From positions 1 to 8,621 of the forward strand of contig CAYOSH010000072.1 in the NCBI GenBank assembly GCA_964406575.1: DNA of 8,621 nucleotides, given 5' to 3'. The notes under the pieces are model-generated. The model was not told where the DNA came from and made no database searches. It was given only the letters and a program-made list of their open reading frames with translations. The stretch is from WTAW01 sp964406575. GTDB taxonomy: Bacteria; Acidobacteriota; Aminicenantia; Aminicenantales; Aminicenantaceae. Positions 1-6,365 of this stretch are shown here, one piece after another (within the stretch, counting starts at the first letter, position 1; the number at the start of each line of letters is the position of its first letter). A program made the translations under genes and the position numbers.

Positions 1-186
1 AAACCCAAGTGCGTTGAAGCCTGTACGGAGGGGGCCATTACTTTCGAGCCGGAGAATATCGAGCATATTTCGCTGAAAGACATAAAAAAGGAAACAGCAA
101 AAATGAATCCCAGCCAGAAGAGACATTTTTATGTCAAAAAAATCGGGTCGATCGCCAGAAAAAGGAGAGATGAGGCACATGCTTAA
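1..186 (+). CDS. 4Fe-4S ferredoxin-type electron-transfer subunit, C-terminal fragment
   Basis: Only the last 61 codons are present; the gene is open at the left edge and ends at TAA 184-186. The fragment begins inside the last part of an iron-sulfur motif: Cys4 and Cys8 are followed by TEGAI, which matches the usual C-x3-C-P-x-GAI ending of a 4Fe-4S site with Thr in place of Pro. After it comes a lysine- and arginine-rich tail with no further cysteines. The gene overlaps the AOR start by 8 nt, so the two are almost certainly co-transcribed and translationally coupled. In bacteria, AOR-family catalytic subunits often sit next to such a polyferredoxin, which carries electrons to or from the tungsten subunit; that role is inferred here from position. 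The total number of clusters, and whether the full protein is HycB-like or AorA-like, cannot be seen. Confidence 0.75.
   Translation, partial: KPKCVEACTEGAITFEPENIEHISLKDIKKETAKMNPSQKRHFYVKKIGSIARKRRDEAHA
163..167 (+). promoter_or_regulatory. Shine-Dalgarno site that helps set the AOR start
   Basis: AGGAG lies 11 nt before ATG 179 but only 2 nt before ATG 170, and it lies downstream of ATG 131. This favours ATG 179, as does the protein: the family N-terminus (GYGGRVLRVNLS) begins right after that Met, while the residues encoded between 131 and 178 look unlike the family. Confidence 0.55.
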
Positions 187-1978
187 GTACGGATACGGTG
201 GGCGAGTGCTGAGGGTGAACCTCTCCGACCGGACGTTCTTTGTGGAATCGCTCGACCCCGCTTGGATAAAACCTGTGATCGGAGGGCGGGCAGCAAACAC
301 CAAGAGATTGTTTGAAGAACTCGACCTTGAGTGTGATCCGCTTGGAGAAAAAAACATCCTTATCTTCGGCACCGGCCCTCTCACCGGTTCTCTCCTTCCG
401 GCATCCGCCTACTACACAGTCACGGCCAAATCTCCTCTGACAGGAATACTGGGAGATTCCGCAGCGGGAGGGCAGTTCGCTGCAGAGATGAAGCAAACGG
501 GATTCGACCAGATCATCATCACAGGTAAAGCAGATAAACTCATCTATCTTTATGTAACGGAGTCAGATGTTGAGTTCATTGAGTGTTCGTATCTTACAGG
601 CAAAACTGTTTTGGAAACAACAGAAACGATCCGGCGCGACAGGTGCGATCACTCCATCGAAGTAGCTGCCATCGGGCCAGCCGGAGAGAATTTGGTCCAT
701 TACGCTGCCATTGTTTCGAGCGGGAACAGAGTGAACGGCCGAACAGGAATGGGCGCTGTTTTGGGGTCTAAAAACTTGAAGGCCCTAGCAGTAAGGGGGA
801 CACGCTCCGTGGAGGTGGCAGATCCCTTAGCCTATCTCGAGGAATGCAGGGCAATTGAAGCGGCCATCCTGGACCACAGCGAGTACCAAAAGCGATACCA
901 ATTGGGCACTACGATGCTGATGACAGATTTGAACGGAATCGGCATCCTCCCGACAAAACATTTCCAGGAGGGTGTGTGTTCCTATGTCGATAAGATCTCA
1001 GGACAGACATTGGCCAGAATCTATAAACTGAAAAACAAGGCCTGTTTCAATTGCAACCTGCATTGTTCCCGCTATTACGTGATGGACGACTGTGAGGCCG
1101 AAGGCCCCGAGTTCGAAACTCTGTGTAGTTTTACCTCCCGGCTGGGAAACAGTGATCTTCCTTTTGCCCTGGAGATGAATGCCTATCTGAATCAGATGGG
1201 ATTGGATTCGATATCCACTGCTGAAGTCATCGGATGGATCATGGAGTGCCAGGAGAAAGGGCTCCTCCATCCGGACGATTTAGACGGATTGGCGATCACC
1301 TGGGGGGAAGTCGACAAGATCCGCGACATTGTGGAGAAAATCACCTATCGCCGGGGGATTGGAGACAAACTTGCCGATGGGGCGACAAAATTGTCTCGGA
1401 GTTTCAGTGAAGAGGCGCAAAAACTGGTGATGCAGGTGAAAGGATTGGATGTGATCTGCGGCGACCCGAGAGGGATCAAGGCCTATGGGCTTACTTATGC
1501 CATCGCCTCGAGGGGTGCCGACCACTTGAGGGCCGAGCCTTATTTCGAGCTGACGAACAGAACAGAGGAGGCAAAAAAGCGCTTCGGCACAGAAAAGGCC
1601 GCCTACAGAATGGAAGAAGAAGGGAAGGCAGCTCTTGTCACTTACACGGAAAAAATCGCTCTGCTCACTGACTCTCTAACCATGTGCAAGAACATAGGCC
1701 TCTGCATGGATATCCTGAACCTGGACAACGCCTCGCGCTTGCTGCGGGCCGGGACCGGGATTGACTACTCCCCCGAGGAACTCAAAAAAATCCTGGGGGA
1801 AGCCATCCACACGGATTATAAGTTCAACAAACGGCTCGGCGTCAGAAAAGTGGATAACACACTGCCAGAACGATTCCAGAAAGAACCATTAGAGGAGGGC
1901 CCGACAAAAGGGTCGACCGTAGACATTCATAAAATGGTGGATGAATATTACAAGCTGCACGATTGGGACAATCAATAA
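179..1978 (+). CDS. Tungsten-dependent aldehyde:ferredoxin oxidoreductase family protein
   Basis: The family interconverts aldehydes and carboxylic acids in the cytoplasm, using a tungsten bis-pterin cofactor and a 4Fe-4S cluster with ferredoxin as partner. With the start at ATG 179 the protein has 599 residues, the normal length. The N-terminal pterin-binding domain covers about residues 1-208 (GGRAANTKRL near 36, SPLTG near 85). Cluster ligands are C289, C292 and C296 (C-x2-C-x3-C). The pterin motifs are N338-QMGLD, the N-x-x-G-L-D form I recall as common in bacterial members, and D498-SLTM-C503, where C503 should be the fourth ligand. E311 or E313 and H449 fit the active-site Glu and His of Pyrococcus AOR. 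A further Cys, C509, follows in a GLC motif. It is coupled to the upstream ferredoxin-like gene. The substrate is unknown; nearby iorAB suggests aryl aldehydes (inference). The subfamily (AOR, FOR, BamB-like) is not settled. Confidence 0.93.
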   Translation: MLKYGYGGRVLRVNLSDRTFFVESLDPAWIKPVIGGRAANTKRLFEELDLECDPLGEKNILIFGTGPLTGSLLPASAYYTVTAKSPLTGILGDSAAGGQFAAEMKQTGFDQIIITGKADKLIYLYVTESDVEFIECSYLTGKTVLETTETIRRDRCDHSIEVAAIGPAGENLVHYAAIVSSGNRVNGRTGMGAVLGSKNLKALAVRGTRSVEVADPLAYLEECRAIEAAILDHSEYQKRYQLGTTMLMTDLNGIGILPTKHFQEGVCSYVDKISGQTLARIYKLKNKACFNCNLHCSRYYVMDDCEAEGPEFETLCSFTSRLGNSDLPFALEMNAYLNQMGLDSISTAEVIGWIMECQEKGLLHPDDLDGLAITWGEVDKIRDIVEKITYRRGIGDKLADGATKLSRSFSEEAQKLVMQVKGLDVICGDPRGIKAYGLTYAIASRGADHLRAEPYFELTNRTEEAKKRFGTEKAAYRMEEEGKAALVTYTEKIALLTDSLTMCKNIGLCMDILNLDNASRLLRAGTGIDYSPEELKKILGEAIHTDYKFNKRLGVRKVDNTLPERFQKEPLEEGPTKGSTVDIHKMVDEYYKLHDWDNQ

Positions 1979-2032
1979 TTCCATGTGTTTTCATGTCATT
2001 CCCGAGTGATCAGAGCAGATGTGCCAGAACAT

Positions 2033-2062
2033 TTGACTTTTTCGAAATAACAACTTTATAAT
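2033..2062 (+). promoter_or_regulatory. Predicted sigma70 promoter for the trpB2 operon
   Basis: TTGACT at 2033-2038 and a perfect TATAAT at 2057-2062 are separated by 18 nt. Transcription should begin near 2069, giving a leader of about 87 nt before the trpB2 ATG. The promoter lies in the 177-nt gap after the AOR gene, so trpB2 can be expressed independently of the upstream operon. No strong terminator was seen after AOR, so some read-through is possible. Confidence 0.6.
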
Positions 2063-2142
2063 TTGCTCACCTCAAAAGAACATAATGCCTTGTTGATATT
2101 AAAAAGCATTGACATTTTTCATGAATAGTTCAGGTTAAAAAG

Positions 2143-2149
2143 AAGGAGG
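2143..2149 (+). promoter_or_regulatory. Strong Shine-Dalgarno site for trpB2
   Basis: AAGGAGG lies 6 nt before ATG 2156. The match is near perfect and the spacing is ideal, which fixes the start and points to efficient translation. Confidence 0.8.
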
Positions 2150-2155
2150 TTTGCT

Positions 2156-3547
2156 ATGATCGCAAAGAAAGTTTTCCTCAAAGAAGATGAGATCCCGAGA
2201 CAGTGGTACAATTTAGCTGCCGATCTCCCATCTCCCCTACTGCCACCCCTTGGGCCTGACGGTAATCCCGTGACTCCGGACATGCTAGCACCTGTTTTCC
2301 CGATGAATCTTATCGAACAAGAGATGAGTCCAGAACGCTGGATCGATATTCCAGAGGAAGTGCTCGAAATCCTCTACCGATGGAGACCTACACATCTTCG
2401 TCGTGCCGTTTACTTAGAAAAACATCTTAAAACTCCAGCGCGGATTTACTACAAGGACGAAAGCGTAAGTCCTCCAGGAAGTCATAAGCCGAACACTTCT
2501 GTTGCTCAAGCATGGTACAACAAACAGTTTGGCATCGAGCGACTCACAACAGAGACGGGTGCTGGCCAGTGGGGGAGTGCTTTAGCTTTTGCCTGTAAGC
2601 TTCTTGGGCTGGAATGCAAGGTCTACATGGTGAGAATAAGCTTCAACCAGAAGCCGTATCGCAAGCTTATGATGCAGGTCTGGGGCGCTAACTGCGTTTC
2701 AAGCCCAAGCGAAGAAACTCAAGCGGGCCGAGATATTCTCGAAAGAATGCCGGACACTTCTGGCAGCCTTGGGATTGCCATAAGCGAAGCCATCGAAGCT
2801 GCGGTTACCGATAAAACGGGCAAAACGCGATACTCTCTCGGCAGCGTTTTGAATCACGTCCTGCTCCATCAGACGATCATCGGCCTCGAGGCCAAAAAAC
2901 AGCTTGAATCCATTGGTGAGAGAATGCCTGATGTTGTTATAGGCTGTGCAGGAGGAGGGAGCAATTTTGCCGGGTTGGCCTTTCCCTTTGTTTATGAAAA
3001 GATCAACGGCGCTGAGATCGAGATTATCCCCACAGAACCGGAAGCTTGTCCGACGATGACGCGTGCTCATTTCGCATACGATCATGGCGACACGGCTCGA
3101 ATGACTCCTCTTCTGCCCATGCACTCACTCGGGCACACATTTGTTCCTCCGCCAATCCATGCAGGAGGATTAAGATATCATGGTATGGCCCCTCTAGTGA
3201 GTCAAGGAATCGTGGAAGGACTTTTGAAGCCCCGCGCCTTCCACCAACTCAAATGTTATGAGTCAGCGTTGTTGTGGGCACAGACAGAGGGTGCCATAAC
3301 TGCACCGGAGACAAGCCATGCCATTGCCTGTGCGATTGATGAAGCGATAAAAGCAAAAGAAGAAGGCAAAGAAAAAGTGATTCTGTTCAATTACAGCGGA
3401 CACGGGCTTATGGATCTTACTGGTTATGAAAGCTATCTCAACGGAGATCTGTTTGACTATTCACTTCCCGATGAGGAATTGGAGAAATACCAAATTGTTC
3501 TAAAAGACCTCCCCAAACCAGAAGTAAGAAAAACCGGTAGATGGTAA
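2156..3547 (+). CDS. trpB: TrpB2-type tryptophan synthase beta chain (PLP enzyme)
   Basis: Tryptophan synthase beta chains condense indole with L-serine (some TrpB2 enzymes may use O-phosphoserine) to give tryptophan, using PLP. The protein has 463 residues, the longer size of the TrpB2 group rather than about 400 for TrpB1. The PLP lysine is K111 in SPPGSHKPNT. The ETGAGQWG motif starts at E133, equivalent to the catalytic Glu of TrpB1, and Trp in place of the TrpB1 His after GAGQ is typical of TrpB2. The phosphate-binding glycine loop is GCAGGGSN at 263-270, and the C-terminal PLP-contact motif is NYSGHG at 412-417. No trpA or other tryptophan biosynthesis gene is in the window, so the enzyme probably uses free indole. 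It has its own promoter and a strong ribosome site. Its last 7 nt overlap the next gene. Nearby aminotransferase and iorAB genes suggest a role in indole or tryptophan catabolism (inference). Confidence 0.93.
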   Translation: MIAKKVFLKEDEIPRQWYNLAADLPSPLLPPLGPDGNPVTPDMLAPVFPMNLIEQEMSPERWIDIPEEVLEILYRWRPTHLRRAVYLEKHLKTPARIYYKDESVSPPGSHKPNTSVAQAWYNKQFGIERLTTETGAGQWGSALAFACKLLGLECKVYMVRISFNQKPYRKLMMQVWGANCVSSPSEETQAGRDILERMPDTSGSLGIAISEAIEAAVTDKTGKTRYSLGSVLNHVLLHQTIIGLEAKKQLESIGERMPDVVIGCAGGGSNFAGLAFPFVYEKINGAEIEIIPTEPEACPTMTRAHFAYDHGDTARMTPLLPMHSLGHTFVPPPIHAGGLRYHGMAPLVSQGIVEGLLKPRAFHQLKCYESALLWAQTEGAITAPETSHAIACAIDEAIKAKEEGKEKVILFNYSGHGLMDLTGYESYLNGDLFDYSLPDEELEKYQIVLKDLPKPEVRKTGRW

Positions 3548-3828
3548 ACCAAAAAATTGATGCGTATGATCATATCCAGCAGTATTGCCGGATGTTGGGC
3601 CATAAGGTCCCTTTTGCATACTGCCGGAGCATGAACAGCAAGCTTCCCTGCAGAAATACCTTAGACTGCTGGAAAAATATTTTTGCGATCGAAGAGTTCG
3701 TCGATCTGCATTTTTCTAAAGAGGAAATCTCATTTTTTCTCGAGCCGCCGAAACCCAAACTCGCCCAGATTTTCGAAATAATGACAAAGGCAAAAGAATC
3801 AATCCCAAAGAAAAAAATAAAACATTAA
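3541..3828 (+). CDS. Small four-cysteine protein of unknown function
   Basis: This 95-residue protein starts at ATG 3541, inside the last codons of trpB2 (7-nt overlap), so it is probably translated by coupling; no good ribosome site of its own is seen. The first half has an ordered pattern: C16-R, LGH at 19-21, FAYCR with C28, PC with C37, and DCW with C43. The second half is charged, with a helical look and a Lys-rich tail. There is no signal peptide or membrane segment. The Cys pattern and conserved-looking aromatics suggest a bound metal (zinc or Fe-S). From memory, similar small C-x-LGH-V-x-F-x-YCR proteins occur in anaerobic Deltaproteobacteria without an assigned function. Possible roles are a partner of TrpB2, a metal-binding regulator or a redox protein; none is shown by the sequence. 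Its stop codon overlaps that of convergent iorB. Confidence 0.75.
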   Translation: MVNQKIDAYDHIQQYCRMLGHKVPFAYCRSMNSKLPCRNTLDCWKNIFAIEEFVDLHFSKEEISFFLEPPKPKLAQIFEIMTKAKESIPKKKIKH

Positions 3829-3838
3829 CTTTTTTTTC
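3810..3838. terminator. Weak A/T hairpin between convergent operons, possible two-way terminator
   Basis: G plus an A7 run at 3810-3817 can pair with a T7 run plus C at 3831-3838, across a 13-nt loop that holds both stop codons. Each strand reads into a run of T after the stem. The stem is almost all A-U, so it is weak, and it overlaps coding sequence on both sides. It is the only terminator-like element where the two operons meet. Confidence 0.3.
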
Positions 3839-4382
3839 CTGCTTGGAATCCAGTCTCGAATGCCATCAGGTTATTTTTCAAATCACTATTTCTGCTGACA
3901 GTTTTCAGAATGCTTTTCAGGTCTTTATAAGAAAAAGGGAGCAGGCCTGTCCCCGCTGAATAGCCAATGAGTGCGATGTTGGCCGACCGTGCAGACCCCA
4001 TTTTGAGTGCAACTCCTGAGGCATCACAGGTTTTGACAGTGATGTCCTTTGCTTTGAGATGATCCCAAATCTTCGGGTCGAACCGTTCCGCATGCGCCAG
4101 ATTCACAAAACATGCCCCGCCTCTGCGCAAGAGCTTCAAGTTTCTGTAGGTCTCCATTTCCTCAAAAGAATAAAGAAAATCTCCCGACCCTTCTCTGATC
4201 ATGGGACTTCGGTATGCGCCCAGCTTTACATGGGCCATCACAGAGCCTCCTCTCTGGCTCATGCCATGTGTTTCGGAACCCATTACTTCCAATCCCAGCT
4301 GGATCCCGAGCTCGGAAAATATCTTTGCAGCAAAGAGGATGCCCTGTCCGCCAACACCTGCAAGCACGATCTGGATATTCAT
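3825..4382 (-). CDS. iorB: Indolepyruvate ferredoxin oxidoreductase, beta subunit
   Basis: With IorA this subunit oxidises aryl 2-oxoacids such as indolepyruvate to the aryl-acetyl-CoA, CO2 and reduced ferredoxin. The protein has 185 residues, the usual size, and is a single gamma-type 2-oxoacid oxidoreductase domain. The family marks are GVGGQGI at residues 9-15 and ETHGMSQRGGSV at 37-48. The start is ATG at 4382-4380: the homologous sequence begins there (MNIQIVLAGV), and the ATG overlaps the iorA stop as ATGA (4379-4382). There is no clear ribosome site before it, so it should be translated by coupling with iorA, which suits a fixed subunit ratio. The reading frame continues upstream of this ATG but that part lies within iorA and lacks homology to the family. 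It is the last gene of the minus-strand operon. Confidence 0.92.
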   Translation of the reverse strand: MNIQIVLAGVGGQGILFAAKIFSELGIQLGLEVMGSETHGMSQRGGSVMAHVKLGAYRSPMIREGSGDFLYSFEEMETYRNLKLLRRGGACFVNLAHAERFDPKIWDHLKAKDITVKTCDASGVALKMGSARSANIALIGYSAGTGLLPFSYKDLKSILKTVSRNSDLKNNLMAFETGFQAGKKS

Positions 4383-6286
4383 GATTCTAGAGGAACGATA
4401 GCCCCCCTGGGACACACGTTCACACACACCCCGCAATCGACACACAAACTCCGGTCGATCTCGGCACGGATCTCTTCCTCATTCATCAAAAGGGCCGGGC
4501 ACTCAAAATGATCCACACAGTACCGGCAGCCGTTGCACTCGTCTGAGATGTCTACCTTGATCTGGCATCTATGGAGCGCCTCTTGATAGCGGATAATACA
4601 AGGATGCCGGGCAACGATAACAGCGATCCCCCCATCCTCGCTTTTGGTGTATTGTCTCGCCTCCTTCAAGAACAGGACCATCCCCTCGACATCATAGGGA
4701 TCAATGGTTTTGATCCACTTCACACCGCATCCTTGAATCAGAGTTTCCAGAGGGATCTTTTGGCCCTCAGCTCCATCCGCTGTAACGCCAATGCCCGGAG
4801 TGGGCTGCATTCCGGTCATGGCTGTGATCTCGTTATCGAGGATCACGAGGATGAAGCGGGCATTGTTGTACACGGCGCTAATGAGCGACGATGTTCCCGA
4901 ATGGTAAAATGTGGAATCCCCCATTGTGGCCACGATCGGGATGTCATTTTTATCCTGGTGATAAGCCTGATAAAAACCGCTGGCCAGAGTGATCCCCGCA
5001 CCCATGTCGATGACGGTGTCCACAGCCTGGAGGTTGAGTCCGAGAGTGTAACATCCGATATCGCTGGGATAGATCGCCTTGGGAAGCGCACGCCTGATCG
5101 CAAAAAATGCCGCACGCTCTGGGCAACCGGCGCAAAGAGTCGGCCTCCGCACCGGGAGTTCGAGGCCATTGACAAGCTCCTCCAGACGATCATCCTTGAC
5201 CGGTTTCATGTCTGAAATCCCTTGTTTTCTCAAAACATCCGCCAGGATCTCACAGATCACTTCCGGTGTGAGTTCCCCCTGGATGGGAACGTGGCCAGTC
5301 AATCTCCCCCACACTTTCCTCTTATCGATGATCTGCGATTCGATCACAGAGTCGGTCTCTTCAATGATCAACACCATTTCATGCCGGCCTATAAAATCAG
5401 CGATCCGCGCCTGCGGCAAGGGATAAGGAGTGCCGATCTTCAGGATGTTGACTAGCTCTTTTATATTGAAATCTTCCAGAATGTCCAGGATAACAGAAAA
5501 ACTCACGCTGCAGGTTATGATGCCCAAAGGACCCTGGCGTTGGGTCCCCACTTCAGTGTTCCACTGCGTGTCTTGCTCAAACTTCTCCTGTATCTGGCAC
5601 AAGGTCTCATTCAGTTTCTTGTGGAGAATGTATCGGTATCTTGGTGTAGCCGCCCACCGATCTGGATCCTTTTTAAAATCCGCCGGCCGTTCGATCACTT
5701 CTGGCGCAGCCAGCGCGACACTCTGCTTTCCATGGGAGATTCTGATCGTCGGCCTCAGAAGAACAGGGATCTGGAACGTCTCCGATAGCTCAAAGGCCTC
5801 CTTCACCATCTCTTTGGCTTCTTGAGGAGAGGAGGGGTCGTACACAGGCACCTTGGCAAACATGGCAAAAAACCGGGAATCCTGTTCGGTTTGTGAGCTG
5901 TGGGGTCCGGGGTCATCACAACTGACGATGACCATTCCCCCGATAACGCCCGTGTATGCCGAACTTAAAAGCGAATCCGCAGCTACATTGAGCCCCACCT
6001 GTTTCATAGCCACAGCGGATCTTTTTCCCGCCCAACTGGCCGCCAGGGCGTTATCAAAGGCCACCTTCTCATTCACCGACCATTCGATGTATGTGTCCAA
6101 TCCCAGCTCTTTTTTAAAGGCGACAGCTGCGGGGAGGATCTCTGAGCTGGGGGTGCCGGGGTAGGAGGTCATCACATGACATCCCGCTTCGATAATCCCC
6201 CTCGCTATGGCGGCATTTCCAAGCAAGACCCGGATCTCTTCGCTTTTTCCCATTCGTTTATGGCGCATTCCTTGTCCAGATTCCAT
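4379..6286 (-). CDS. iorA: Indolepyruvate ferredoxin oxidoreductase, alpha subunit
   Basis: This is the TPP- and Fe-S-carrying subunit of the cytoplasmic two-subunit enzyme. Taken from the first ATG it has 635 residues, within the family range. The N-terminal pyrimidine-binding domain has YPGTPSSEI at 42-50, and E73 is the likely TPP-activating Glu. CAGCPER at 385-391 opens the C-terminal TPP domain, with GDSTF at 456, NN at 474-475 and DN at 484-485 forming the GD-to-N diphosphate/metal motif, and TGMQPTPG at 491. Two 4Fe-4S sites end the protein: C584, C587, C590, C596 and C615, C618, C621, C625, each last Cys followed by Pro. The start is uncertain: ATGs at 6268 and 6253 are also possible, none has a strong ribosome site, and homology begins near residue 18, so a shorter form is plausible. 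It lies 74 nt after the aminotransferase gene and is coupled to iorB. Substrates may include phenylpyruvate and hydroxyphenylpyruvate. Confidence 0.95.
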   Translation of the reverse strand: MESGQGMRHKRMGKSEEIRVLLGNAAIARGIIEAGCHVMTSYPGTPSSEILPAAVAFKKELGLDTYIEWSVNEKVAFDNALAASWAGKRSAVAMKQVGLNVAADSLLSSAYTGVIGGMVIVSCDDPGPHSSQTEQDSRFFAMFAKVPVYDPSSPQEAKEMVKEAFELSETFQIPVLLRPTIRISHGKQSVALAAPEVIERPADFKKDPDRWAATPRYRYILHKKLNETLCQIQEKFEQDTQWNTEVGTQRQGPLGIITCSVSFSVILDILEDFNIKELVNILKIGTPYPLPQARIADFIGRHEMVLIIEETDSVIESQIIDKRKVWGRLTGHVPIQGELTPEVICEILADVLRKQGISDMKPVKDDRLEELVNGLELPVRRPTLCAGCPERAAFFAIRRALPKAIYPSDIGCYTLGLNLQAVDTVIDMGAGITLASGFYQAYHQDKNDIPIVATMGDSTFYHSGTSSLISAVYNNARFILVILDNEITAMTGMQPTPGIGVTADGAEGQKIPLETLIQGCGVKWIKTIDPYDVEGMVLFLKEARQYTKSEDGGIAVIVARHPCIIRYQEALHRCQIKVDISDECNGCRYCVDHFECPALLMNEEEIRAEIDRSLCVDCGVCVNVCPRGAIVPLES

Positions 6287-6310
6287 GGAATCGACGATCC
6301 ATCCGACCCA

Positions 6311-6365
6311 ATGGCCTAATAAAACCTATTTAACCCAACGGCAAAAACACACCAAATGGTCTAAT
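6311..6365. repeat. Imperfect direct repeat flanking the aminotransferase-iorA gap
   Basis: ATGGCCTAAT at 6311-6320 and ATGGTCTAAT at 6356-6365 match at 9 of 10 bases, 45 bp apart. The upstream flanks are also alike (CCA-AT against CCAAAT). The second copy contains the aminotransferase stop codon. It may be chance, a small duplication or paired binding sites. Confidence 0.3.

Noticed and set aside
131..178. Upstream start codons (131, 170) for the AOR protein
   Set aside because: ATG 131 lies before the only nearby ribosome site, which is too close to ATG 170. The encoded extra residues (SKKSGRSPEKGEMRH) do not resemble the family, whose N-terminus begins at the Met encoded at 179.
498..509. 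Apparent loss of the pterin-binding Asp in the AOR, if KNIGLC is read as the DxxGLC motif (residue numbers from ATG 179)
   Set aside because: The homologous motif is the one just before it, D498-S-L-T-M-C503, which keeps both Asp and Cys. The later GLC is an extra match, so the cofactor site looks intact.
1979..2032. Terminator after the AOR gene
   Set aside because: Only 4- to 5-bp arms such as CATG-TGTTTT-CATG and ATGT-GCCAGA-ACAT can be found, without a T run, so no intrinsic terminator is supported.
2109..2138. Second promoter candidate with TTGACA at 2109-2114
   Set aside because: The best -10 at a suitable distance is GGTTAA, a poor match, and transcription would begin on the trpB2 ribosome site. 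The promoter at 2033-2062 is clearly better.
2069..2155. Tryptophan attenuator or T-box in the trpB2 leader
   Set aside because: The leader is too short for a T-box. The small frames in it (MPC and MNSSG) have no Trp codons, and no strong terminator hairpin is present.
4383..4445. Longer iorB start at 4445, adding 21 residues
   Set aside because: The extra residues lie inside the end of iorA and do not look like the family. The ATGA overlap at 4379-4382 and the standard MNIQIVLAGVGGQG start are more convincing.
4571..5215. Long plus-strand reading frame (214 codons) opposite iorA
   Set aside because: It lies wholly antisense to strongly conserved iorA sequence and has no recognisable domain, so it is a shadow frame.
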